From: Actinomycetes bacterium
GTDB lineage: Bacteria > Actinomycetota > Acidimicrobiia > Acidimicrobiales > Acidimicrobiaceae
Assembly (NCBI GenBank): GCA_021823045.1
Contig: JAKAPB010000109.1
Span: 1-6,694 of the forward strand
Direction of reading: 5' to 3'
DNA: 6,694 bases
The notes beneath the pieces are model-generated. The model was not told the origin of the DNA, ran no database searches, and was given only the letters and a program-made list of their open reading frames with translations. Positions 1 to 5,854 of this stretch are shown one piece after another (the first letter of the stretch is position 1; each line of letters begins with the position of its first letter). The translations under genes were made by a program, and so were the position numbers.

Positions 1-1083
1 GATGGCCTCGATTGCATCAAAATCAACCAATGTCACGTCGATTGTAGAGTCGCAAGAGAGCTGACCGCTAAGAGTTTGGGCGGCCCAGAGAGTGAGAACC
101 CGAAGTGGTTCCATGTCGTCCATCGCTTCGCAGACTTCGTAGAAATGTCTAGCCGTGGATGTTTCATGCGCTGATTCGATAATCCTGTTGTCGGCCCCCA
201 CCTCCCGGGCGGCACGTTCTAGCACAGAGGTATCGAGGTTAGATCGATGGAAATGGGTCATTGTCGTACCTTCGGCGAGCTTGGAAACCTTTCCCACCAT
301 TCCAATCCAATGGACTGTTGTAAGTCGATTTTTGTTTGCTCGTTTGATGGCGACTCCGCTGAAGTCCCCAACTTCGACGACTTCTGTTTTAGTCAGCGTT
401 GGATAGTTTCTAAGCGCAAACTCTTCCGAGCGCGATCCAGTTACAAATACTATCTCACGGGATCCCTGAGCCGCTGCAACGTCGATCTGTTGCACTACGG
501 AGGCTCTAAAGGAAGAGGTCGAGAAGGGTTTGACAATACCGGTAGTGCCGAGAATCGATATTCCACCCAGGATTCCTAGGCGAGCATTTGTGGTTTTTTT
601 GGCCATTTCTTCGCCGTCAGGAACCGTGATTGTAACGTTGGTCGCTAGCGTGGTCACTTCGGCGATCGCCTGTCTTATCATCTTTTGAGGTACCGGGTTA
701 ATGGCAGGGGAGCCGACTTCAAGGCCAAGACCAGGCTTTGTGACAAGGCCGACCCCTGGACCTCCCAGAATAGTTATATCTCCTTGATAGTCGAGGACTT
801 CAACGGAGGCTGTAATGTGAGCGCCGTGTGTACAGTCCGGGTCATCTCCGGCGTCCTTTACGATGTAGCACCTACCTAATTCATCTTGAGAGACATCAAA
901 GACCACCTTCGCCGAAGAGGGGAGTGTCACTTCTACAACCTTGGGTGCAACGCCGGTTAGCTGACGAATGAGATCAGCCTTTGCGGCCCCAGCGGCACAA
1001 GTTCCAGTAGTCCAACCACTTCTCAATTTACCGGCGGGTTTCGGACCGAGGCCTTCCTCCTCTGTCCGGGCATTGAACGTCAT
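1..1083 (-). CDS. cbiD: Cobalt-precorrin-5B C1-methyltransferase CbiD (3' end cut by window edge)
   Basis: CbiD methylates C1 of the corrin ring using S-adenosylmethionine, in the early-cobalt (anaerobic) branch of B12 synthesis in the cytoplasm. I translated 361 codons without a stop down to base 1. Family signatures seen: 'GWTTGTCAA' (residues 23-31), 'VKDAGDDPDCTHGA' (75-88), 'GPGVGLVTKPGLGLEVG' (108-124) then 'AINPVP' (127-132), 'RLGILGGISILGTTGIVKP' (168-186) and a 'GMVGKVSKLAEG' segment (261-272). Family members are usually about 360-380 residues, so probably only a few to about 20 residues are missing. The ATG (1083-1081) shares one base with the TAA stop of cobM (TAATG), which implies translational coupling. 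A purine-rich stretch (AGAGGGTGG) precedes it. I see no substitution that would make the protein non-functional. The identity is secure; the exact substrate (cobalt-containing or metal-free) is inferred from the family. Confidence 0.95.
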   Translation of the reverse strand, partial: MTFNARTEEEGLGPKPAGKLRSGWTTGTCAAGAAKADLIRQLTGVAPKVVEVTLPSSAKVVFDVSQDELGRCYIVKDAGDDPDCTHGAHITASVEVLDYQGDITILGGPGVGLVTKPGLGLEVGSPAINPVPQKMIRQAIAEVTTLATNVTITVPDGEEMAKKTTNARLGILGGISILGTTGIVKPFSTSSFRASVVQQIDVAAAQGSREIVFVTGSRSEEFALRNYPTLTKTEVVEVGDFSGVAIKRANKNRLTTVHWIGMVGKVSKLAEGTTMTHFHRSNLDTSVLERAAREVGADNRIIESAHETSTARHFYEVCEAMDDMEPLRVLTLWAAQTLSGQLSCDSTIDVTLVDFDAIEAI

Positions 1084-1898
1084 TAATCGACCACCCTCTT
1101 GCTCCTTCCGGTCGGCCGTCCGGCGGTATCCCCGGGCTTCGAACGTTTTCTGTAGCGATGGGCGAATGTGGGATTGTAGAGATGGCTTCTTTTCTCACCC
1201 TGGCCAGAAAGTGCCTCGCCTACCAGCACCAAGACCGTCCTAGTTGCGCCTACCATCTTCATCGTCTCGCTTAGCTCTCCGACGGTTGTCTCTACTATCT
1301 GCTCATCCGGCCAGCTCACCCTTACAACGACATAAGCAGGAGTAGTTGAGCTAAACGCAGAATCCGGGCAGAGGAGTTCTTGTTGGAGTTTTTCTGGCAT
1401 AGCGCCCGAAAGAAAGATCGCCAGGGTGCCTCCTACCCTCGAATAGTTAGCAACGGTTTCTCCCGTGGGTATGGAGGCGCTTGTTTTACCCTCAATGCGG
1501 GTATACACGACGCTTTGTGCCTTACCCGGAACCGTGAATTCCTTTGCAATTACCGCAGAAGCAGCCGAAGCGGAGGTTACACCAGGGATAATTTCGAATT
1601 CGATGTCATTTTTTTCCAGAAAATCTATCTGCTCGGCGATTGCGCCGTAGATTGACGGATCCCCTGAATGGAGTCGAACGATATTTTCCCGAGGGCGCGA
1701 AGCGTAGATCGCAAGGACGTCTTCAAGGGTCATTCCGGACGAGTCGAAGAGCTCTACGTCCTCGCTGCAGTGAGTAAGCAAATCGGATGGAATTAGAGAA
1801 GAAGCCCAAATAACTATATCAGCGCTGGCCAGCCGCTTCTGGCCGCGCAGGGTTATCAGGTCGATGGCCCCTGGCCCCGCACCTACAAAACTGATCAC
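1083..1898 (-). CDS. cobM: Precorrin-4 / cobalt-precorrin-4 C11-methyltransferase (CobM/CbiF)
   Basis: This SAM-dependent methyltransferase adds the methyl group at C11 of the corrin ring. The 271-residue product has the class III (tetrapyrrole) methyltransferase layout: an N-terminal 'VGAGPG' loop (residues 5-10), 'RLHSGDPSIYGA' (75-86), 'IPGVTSASAA' (104-113), 'YTRIEGKT' (132-139) and the C-terminal 'SHLYNPTFAHRYR' (238-250) typical of CobM/CbiF. The start is GTG at 1898-1896, supported by a strong GAGGAG ribosome-binding site (1910-1905) six bases upstream and by 'VGAGPG' falling at the very N terminus. Residues 251-271 form a basic tail rich in Arg and Lys beyond the usual end of the family. 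The stop codon overlaps the cbiD start by one base. A 152-base gap separates this gene from cobI upstream. I am confident of the function; whether the substrate contains cobalt depends on the pathway variant. Confidence 0.95.
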   Translation of the reverse strand: MISFVGAGPGAIDLITLRGQKRLASADIVIWASSLIPSDLLTHCSEDVELFDSSGMTLEDVLAIYASRPRENIVRLHSGDPSIYGAIAEQIDFLEKNDIEFEIIPGVTSASAASAVIAKEFTVPGKAQSVVYTRIEGKTSASIPTGETVANYSRVGGTLAIFLSGAMPEKLQQELLCPDSAFSSTTPAYVVVRVSWPDEQIVETTVGELSETMKMVGATRTVLVLVGEALSGQGEKRSHLYNPTFAHRYRKRSKPGDTAGRPTGRSKRVVD

Positions 1899-2050
1899 AA
1901 CAAACTCCTCGAAGGCTTAGAATCACATTCCGAGGTTTAATCGTAGGTGATCTAAAAGAATATGTTTCCTTGGTTGACGAGACGGGGGCAAATTTGGTTT
2001 GGCCGACCAAAGGTTTCAATGGCCGCCCGTTTTGTAGGTCGAACTTCGAA
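1899..2050 (-). other. Intergenic gap between cobI and cobM
   Basis: This 152-base spacer is long for an otherwise compact gene row. It holds the cobM ribosome-binding site (GAGGAG, 1910-1905), a small inverted repeat (TTTGG at 1998-2002 with CCAAA at 2007-2011, loop CCGA) and a tandem GTTCGA motif just after the cobI stop. The cobI reading frame stays open for about 32 codons after its TAG before reaching another TAG, but nothing in that peptide is recognisable. The hairpin has no T-run after it, so it is not a normal terminator. I see no convincing promoter or RNA gene. Confidence 0.4.
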
Positions 2051-2920
2051 CTAATGTCGCTTTGGCGGAAAGATTACGGTGGAAAGGTAGCCGACCGGCT
2101 CGACGCCTATGTCTTGCAACCTAGTGACTTCGGATTCCTCTAGACCTATTTTCATTCCGATCCAGCTGTCAGCCAGGCGGTCCGTTCTCCTGGCGAGCTC
2201 TACTATTGCTGGGAGATTTCGACCGCCTTTGTAGATCACTACTGCGGAAGAGCTGTCTCTCAGCGCTTCCTCGATCTGGTCATCAACGTGAAGTCCAACG
2301 AGCAACCTTAATGACTCTTCTTCATCAAGAAGTGTCATTCCTGAACGACTTACGAGGTCCTGAAAAGCCATGATTCCTGGTATGGACGAGATTTCGAAAC
2401 TAGGGTCAATAGATGCCACGGAGCGGGCTAATAGGTTGAAGGTGGAAAAAACATTAGGATCTCCAATAGTAAGGAAGGCAGCTCTTTCCCCAGGCCGCAG
2501 TAGGGTTGCTATCTCTTTTGCCGCTGCCGAGGCAGTAGCCTTTCTAAGCTCAATTCCGATTTCGCCCTTGGTCATATCAAATAGGATTCGACGTATCGGA
2601 ATTGCGCCTATAGCCTTCCTGATTATCTCTTCCGCTCTGCCTGGTTCATCTTGGGACGAAGTGGGTGCCAGTACCAAGTCCGCCGACTTGATGGCCTCTA
2701 CAGCCGCCAAAGTTAGTAGCTTCGGGTCTCCTGGCCCGACGCCAACTCCGCAGAGGTACTTTCTATCGATCGATTCCTTGTCCAATTTCAGATCTCTCAT
2801 TCTCGGTAGGACGGTAATACTTGGTGTCGGTTTAGCCGTTTTATCCCGACCGACCCTAGCGTGCAGACGGTGGGCATCTAGTCGGTGCTCGGTGCCCATA
2901 TCGGAGCTGTTGCTAACCAT
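2051..2920 (-). CDS. cobI: Precorrin-2 / cobalt-precorrin-2 C20-methyltransferase (CobI/CbiL)
   Basis: CobI/CbiL transfers a methyl group from SAM to C20 of precorrin-2, the first step committed to corrin. The longest reading frame gives 289 residues. Class III methyltransferase signatures are present: 'GVGVGPGDPKLLTL' (residues 58-71), 'LTIGDPNVFST' (150-160), 'SSIPGIMAFQ' (178-187), 'VIYKGGRNLP' (228-237) and a terminal 'YLSTVIF' (278-284), the equivalent of the 'YFST' end of CobI. Family members are usually about 230-250 residues with the glycine-rich loop near the N terminus, so the first 40 or so residues are probably not translated. An ATG at 2800 (residue 41) would give 249 residues, and TTG at 2785 is another option. 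None of the candidates has a clear ribosome-binding site. It lies 44 bases after cobB. Function is secure; the start is not. Confidence 0.92.
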   Translation of the reverse strand: MVSNSSDMGTEHRLDAHRLHARVGRDKTAKPTPSITVLPRMRDLKLDKESIDRKYLCGVGVGPGDPKLLTLAAVEAIKSADLVLAPTSSQDEPGRAEEIIRKAIGAIPIRRILFDMTKGEIGIELRKATASAAAKEIATLLRPGERAAFLTIGDPNVFSTFNLLARSVASIDPSFEISSIPGIMAFQDLVSRSGMTLLDEEESLRLLVGLHVDDQIEEALRDSSSAVVIYKGGRNLPAIVELARRTDRLADSWIGMKIGLEESEVTRLQDIGVEPVGYLSTVIFPPKRH

Positions 2921-2964
2921 ATGCAGGTAGACGTTGCAGATGAGTGGTGGCTTGAAGAGTTGAG

Positions 2965-4413
2965 CTATGGAGACTCTTTGGTCTCATGGAACCGCATTGC
3001 GCTTGCAACGTATCGCAATGCGGAGTTTGGTTGATATCCCAGATGAAAGTGGAGATAGGACGAAATCAAGCTTGGCCCGACGATACCAGATGATGCTTTG
3101 CCACCGCGACCGAGACATTGGAAGTCGTCCCCATCACTGTCCATCTTGGAGTAGTGGTACTCGTGTGCACGAAAGACGCTGCCGCTGTCGAAGAGGGGAT
3201 TGGTCTTTTTAGTCGACACGAACCGATAGCCAAGGGTGACTCGATCTCCCATTGTCGATCTTCCTTGGTGGACCGAGGCCGTCTCGACCTGTTCTATTGA
3301 GGAGCCGAGCACCATATGTCCGGCGCACTCTGCCCAGATCGGTCCGCCTTGAATATGGAAGGAGGCTATTTCAGACAACAGCTTCCTGTTCTGCACAATA
3401 TCAGCCAAATAAACTTCGGGATAGCCGCCCCCAATTATTAGAGCATCGGTGCCATTTGGAAGGGATTCCTCCTTGGTTGGATCGAAACCTACGAGATCTC
3501 CTCCAGCTTCTTGGAGAAGGTCAAAGTTCTCCTGGTAGAAGAAGGTGAAGGCCTTTCCGGTTGCAAAAGCGATCGTCGGCCGGATTTTGTGGCTTTCGAA
3601 AGGGGTAGCCTCTAGCGGAACTCCGAGAGAGACTCGACGGGCCAATTGAATCACCTTATCGACGTCTACCTGAGACTGCACCGCTGCGCAGATGGATTCG
3701 AGCTTCCTGGTGGCGCGGCTCAGATCTTCTGAAGCTGGAACCAAACCGAGGTGGCGAGAGTCGACCTCAGCAGAAGATTCCTTTGCCAGAGCGCCCAGTA
3801 AAGGTATACCGCTTGCGGAAAGTGCTCGGGCTATTTGAGTGACGTGCTCCTTACTTGCCGTCCGATTTAGGATCACCCCAGCGATCAGCAGGGAAGGATT
3901 AGTATTTTTAATTCCGATGACACTGGCGACGAGCGATTCGGTGGTACCCCTCGAATCTAGGACGAGGACGATAGGTGCGCCTAACATCATGGCAATTTCG
4001 GCGGTAGAGCCAGTGGCGAACCGCCAGTTTCCAGGGTGTGGGTAGGGGTTTAGTATATCTTCAGTAGTATCAAGAGTAGTTCCATCGAAGATTCCCATCA
4101 CTCCTTCGATGATCAAGTAATCGGCGCTCTTAGCGGCTCGGCGGATGCTAGCCAAAGCACCATTTCGTCCGGTTAGAAATGTGTCGATATTGTAGGATGC
4201 GCGGCCGGTCGCAATCCTGTGAAAGGTTGGATCAATATAGTCAGGGCCGACCTTAGCAGCGGCAACGGAGAAACCTCGCTCGCGAGCAGCGGCCATTATG
4301 CCCGAAGATATGGTTGTTTTGCCGGCTCCCGAGTTCAATGCGGAGATGATAATCGCTCTGGTCAACTTCTGGTATTCCTTGATTTGTCGCCATTCATAGT
4401 CTGCGCCTCGCAA
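2965..4413 (-). CDS. cobB: Cobyrinic / hydrogenobyrinic acid a,c-diamide synthase (CobB/CbiA)
   Basis: This glutamine-dependent amidotransferase amidates the a and c side chains of the corrin ring using ATP. The N-terminal half is a dethiobiotin-synthetase-like ATPase: P-loop 'NSGAGKTT' (residues 27-34), 'KVGPDYIDPTFH' (54-65), 'EGVMGIFDG' (103-111) and 'GSTAEIA' (135-141). The C-terminal half is a triad glutaminase: 'IGGGYPE' (327-333), 'AECAGHMVLG' (361-370) with the presumed nucleophile Cys363, 'RAHEYHYS' (415-422) and 'SYLHFHLG' (452-459) with the presumed catalytic His455. The longest frame (482 residues) starts at TTG 4413 without a good ribosome-binding site. TTG at 4365 (466 residues) has AAGGAA ten bases upstream and places the ATPase strand at the N terminus, so I prefer it. 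About 20 extra residues (112-134) lie between 'FDG' and 'GSTAE'. The gene is called cbiA when the substrate contains cobalt, which the CbiD neighbour suggests. Confidence 0.95.
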   Translation of the reverse strand: MRGADYEWRQIKEYQKLTRAIIISALNSGAGKTTISSGIMAAARERGFSVAAAKVGPDYIDPTFHRIATGRASYNIDTFLTGRNGALASIRRAAKSADYLIIEGVMGIFDGTTLDTTEDILNPYPHPGNWRFATGSTAEIAMMLGAPIVLVLDSRGTTESLVASVIGIKNTNPSLLIAGVILNRTASKEHVTQIARALSASGIPLLGALAKESSAEVDSRHLGLVPASEDLSRATRKLESICAAVQSQVDVDKVIQLARRVSLGVPLEATPFESHKIRPTIAFATGKAFTFFYQENFDLLQEAGGDLVGFDPTKEESLPNGTDALIIGGGYPEVYLADIVQNRKLLSEIASFHIQGGPIWAECAGHMVLGSSIEQVETASVHQGRSTMGDRVTLGYRFVSTKKTNPLFDSGSVFRAHEYHYSKMDSDGDDFQCLGRGGKASSGIVGPSLISSYLHFHLGYQPNSALRYVASAMRFHETKESP

Positions 4414-4627
4414 CTGCTTTTCTATTGGATGAGTGCTGCCTTAGAGATGTGGCGGGTGGTCGATAACCCTTATGGCCTGCTTTAGCCTGGAGATGAAAAG
4501 TAGGAAATTATGTGAAACGTGTGCTTTAGAGGGGGATGCCCCATGAGTTCATCAGATCCTATAGTAGAAGTCGCTTTTGAACATCACGCTTGTTGCTCCC
4601 AAGAGTTAAAAGCTGCATATCACGCTA
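4414..4627. other. Intergenic gap between cobO and cobB
   Basis: This 214-base spacer sits within the leftward gene row and may hold a separate promoter for cobB onward; a TACTAT hexamer on the minus strand (4566-4561) resembles a -10 element but has no matching -35. It also contains a GC-rich mini-palindrome (GGGG/CCCC, 4532-4542), two copies of ATCACGCT (4583-4590 and 4619-4626) and a possible 37-codon plus-strand reading frame listed separately. cobO ends in two consecutive stops (TAA TAG). I see no riboswitch, tRNA or good terminator here. Confidence 0.4.
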
Positions 4628-4656
4628 TTAGTATTCAATACCTTTTTTGGCAGTGA
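4543..4656 (+). CDS. Possible small protein of 37 residues, unrecognised
   Basis: A short plus-strand reading frame starts at ATG 4543 with a G-rich stretch (AGAGGGGG, 4528-4535) seven bases upstream, and ends at TGA 4654-4656, overlapping the 3' end of cobO on the opposite strand by 29 bases. The peptide contains 'FEHHACCSQE', a His-His-x-Cys-Cys cluster that could bind metal. An in-frame GTG at 4519 would add eight residues. It matches no family I know. It lies between two leftward genes and runs against them, with no clear promoter. It may well be a chance reading frame. Confidence 0.18.
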   Translation: MSSSDPIVEVAFEHHACCSQELKAAYHAISIQYLFWQ

Positions 4657-5152
4657 TTCCCTGGTCGTAAGCGTGTTTGATCTTACGCATTTCTGTAACC
4701 GTATCTGCGAGATCAACTATCTCTTGTGGACAGTCTCTGCCGGTGATAATCACGTTTGTCTTTGGCGACCTCGACTTAAGTCCCGCTAATACAACTTCTA
4801 TAGGGACCCAGCCATATTTGACTGCATAGGTTAGTTCGTCGAAAATAAGCATGTCGTAGTCGCCACTTTTGAGCATTTGATCTGCGACTTGCCAAGCGTG
4901 TCTCCCTTTGGCGGCGGTCTCGTCGAGGTCAGTGGACTCCCACGTGAACCCGTCGCCAAGTGTATGCCACTCGATAGCTAAATGGTCAGCGAGTTTTTTT
5001 TCACCGACCTTCCATTTCCCGCTCTTGATGAATTGGACTACGCCGACCTTCCAACCCCTAGCCCATCCACGTCCCATCACGCCGAAAGCCGCTGAAGATT
5101 TTCCCTTGCCGTACCCAGTGTTAACTAAAATGATCGAATCTACCCGTGTCAT
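4628..5152 (-). CDS. cobO: Cob(I)yrinic acid a,c-diamide adenosyltransferase (CobO/BtuR/CobA family)
   Basis: This enzyme transfers the 5'-deoxyadenosyl group from ATP to Co(I) corrinoids, making the adenosylated form used in later steps. The 174-residue product has the family P-loop 'NTGYGKGKSSAA' (residues 11-22), 'VVQFIKSGKWKVGE' (38-51), 'TWE' (70-72), the 'FDELTYAVKYGW' Walker B-like segment (104-115), 'VIITGRDCP' (134-142) and the C-terminal 'KHAYDQGITAKKGIEY' (159-174). It is slightly short because the N-terminal helix found before the P-loop in enterobacterial relatives is absent. The ATG at 5152 is the only usual start available: an in-frame TGA lies at 5176-5174 with no ATG, GTG or TTG between. 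No ribosome-binding site precedes it, so a leaderless or very short-leader message is likely. It diverges from cobU across the riboswitch and is the first leftward gene. Confidence 0.95.
   Translation of the reverse strand: MTRVDSIILVNTGYGKGKSSAAFGVMGRGWARGWKVGVVQFIKSGKWKVGEKKLADHLAIEWHTLGDGFTWESTDLDETAAKGRHAWQVADQMLKSGDYDMLIFDELTYAVKYGWVPIEVVLAGLKSRSPKTNVIITGRDCPQEIVDLADTVTEMRKIKHAYDQGITAKKGIEY
5106..5134 (+). promoter_or_regulatory. Weak candidate promoter for the riboswitch-cobU transcript
   Basis: TTGCCG (5106-5111) and AATGAT (5129-5134) are separated by 17 bases and each matches four of six positions of the sigma-70 consensus. Transcription would start near 5140, upstream of the riboswitch and inside the cobO coding region on the other strand. 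The match is poor; the main argument is positional, since the riboswitch begins only about ten bases beyond the cobO start codon. Confidence 0.2.
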
Positions 5153-5163
5153 ATCAATCAGGG

Positions 5164-5322
5164 TAGTATGAAATCAGATGACGGGGAACTCGGTGTAAAT
5201 CCGAGACTGGTCCGCAACTGTAAGTAGGGAGTTTAACCCATTTGTGCCACGGTCTCGCAGGACCGGAAGGCAGGGTGAGGCGTTGATCTGCAAGTCAGGA
5301 GACCCGGGTCTATTACTGCGAG
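5164..5322 (+). promoter_or_regulatory. Cobalamin riboswitch (B12 element) upstream of cobU
   Basis: The RNA would bind adenosylcobalamin or a related cobamide and repress the cobU-cobS-cbiB operon. Seen in order: the GGGGAA core (5183-5188), a P3-type hairpin (CTCGG 5189-5193 with CCGAG 5201-5205), the conserved TCCGCAACTGTAA (5211-5223), GCCAC (5246-5250), a hairpin with stem CGGTC/GACCG (5250-5254 and 5261-5265) and loop TCGCAG, and the B12 box AGTCAGGAGACC (5293-5304). A short closing helix is possible between TAGTA (5164-5168) and TATTA (5311-5315), including one G-U pair. The loop TCGCAG (5255-5260) is perfectly complementary to CTGCGA (5316-5321), just before the cobU ribosome-binding site. 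No terminator hairpin with a T-run follows, so control is most likely at translation. The outer boundaries are approximate. Confidence 0.93.
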
Positions 5323-5324
5323 TT

Positions 5325-5331
5325 AGAGGAG
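5325..5331 (+). promoter_or_regulatory. cobU ribosome-binding site, likely controlled by the riboswitch
   Basis: AGAGGAG is the only strong ribosome-binding site before cobU and supports the GTG start at 5336, four bases downstream (six if the core is read as GAGG). An ATG at 5332 is closer but is in the wrong frame. TAGA (5324-5327) can pair with TCTA (5309-5312), which would place CTGCGA in the loop and partly hide this site. Confidence 0.7.
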
Positions 5332-5335
5332 ATGC

Positions 5336-5854
5336 GTGAGATCCGTCGGAAGCATACTTGTCCTGGGAGGCACCAGGTCAGGGAAGTCACGCTTTGCAGA
5401 GTCGCTTTTAGTCGGGTCCAAGAAGCCAGAGTACCTTGCCACTTTACGTGTCGACCCAACGGATGTAGATGCTTTGAGTAGGGTAGTTTCGCACAGGGAT
5501 CGTCGCGGAGACCGGTTTGAGACGAAGGAGATAGATGCGCCAGCGGACTTGATCTCCCACCTGAAGAATACTGACCAGCCGTTCTTGCTGGATTCGATAG
5601 GTAACTTCGTGGCCTCATCACTCTTCGATAATGTTGATTTAGATTCCGAGCTAGTGAAGCAACTTTCCGGTAAAGTTCAGAACTTTGTAGTGGTGTCAGA
5701 GGAAGTCGGACACAGCCTCCATCCCGAGTCAAAAATCGGCCGAGACTTTGTTGACCGCATAGGAGTCATCAACCAAGGATTGGCACAAGCACTGGATTAT
5801 GTCTACTTTATGCACGCTGGCATACCCGTTTTATTGAGAGGCAGAGATGGCTGA
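5336..5854 (+). CDS. cobU: Adenosylcobinamide kinase / adenosylcobinamide-phosphate guanylyltransferase (CobU/CobP)
   Basis: This bifunctional enzyme phosphorylates adenosylcobinamide and then transfers GMP to give adenosylcobinamide-GDP, the substrate of CobS. The 172-residue product has the P-loop 'LGGTRSGKS' (residues 10-18), 'YLAT' (33-36), the 'SHRDRR' segment (52-57) in which His53 aligns with the guanylylated His46 of Salmonella CobU, 'LLDS' (84-87), 'SEEVGHSLHP' (121-130) and 'GRDFVDRIGVINQGLA' (135-150). The usual 'NEVG' is 'EEVG' here. The length is normal for the family. The start is GTG at 5336, chosen because it sits behind AGAGGAG and gives the P-loop at the right place. The gene follows the cobalamin riboswitch and overlaps cobS by 8 bases, so the two are probably translated together. 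Confidence 0.94.
   Translation: MRSVGSILVLGGTRSGKSRFAESLLVGSKKPEYLATLRVDPTDVDALSRVVSHRDRRGDRFETKEIDAPADLISHLKNTDQPFLLDSIGNFVASSLFDNVDLDSELVKQLSGKVQNFVVVSEEVGHSLHPESKIGRDFVDRIGVINQGLAQALDYVYFMHAGIPVLLRGRDG

Noticed and set aside
1819..2019. Minus-strand 66-codon reading frame across the cobI-cobM gap
   Set aside because: It starts at TTG, overlaps the cobM 5' end in another frame, shows no recognisable motif and has no good ribosome-binding site.
2021..2055. tRNA T-arm-like GTTCGA repeats near the cobI stop
   Set aside because: No acceptor, D or anticodon arm can be assembled around them on either strand.
2370..2930. Long plus-strand reading frame of 186 codons opposite cobI
   Set aside because: It is an antisense shadow of cobI. 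The minus-strand frame carries all the methyltransferase motifs, and the plus-strand product resembles nothing.
4532..4542. GGGG/CCCC palindrome as a terminator or operator
   Set aside because: Four pairs around a three-base loop with no T-run on either strand is too little to support a call.
4635..4648. Possible terminator on the plus strand (GTAT/ATAC followed by six T)
   Set aside because: The stem is only four A/T-rich pairs with a three-base loop, and it lies across the end of cobO on the strand opposite to its transcription.
5332..5334. ATG as the cobU start
   Set aside because: It is in a different frame from the CobU motifs and sits directly against the ribosome-binding site; GTG at 5336 fits the protein.
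5313..5732. Minus-strand reading frame of 139 codons opposite cobU
   Set aside because: It is antisense to a clear CobU coding region, and its product shows no family features.
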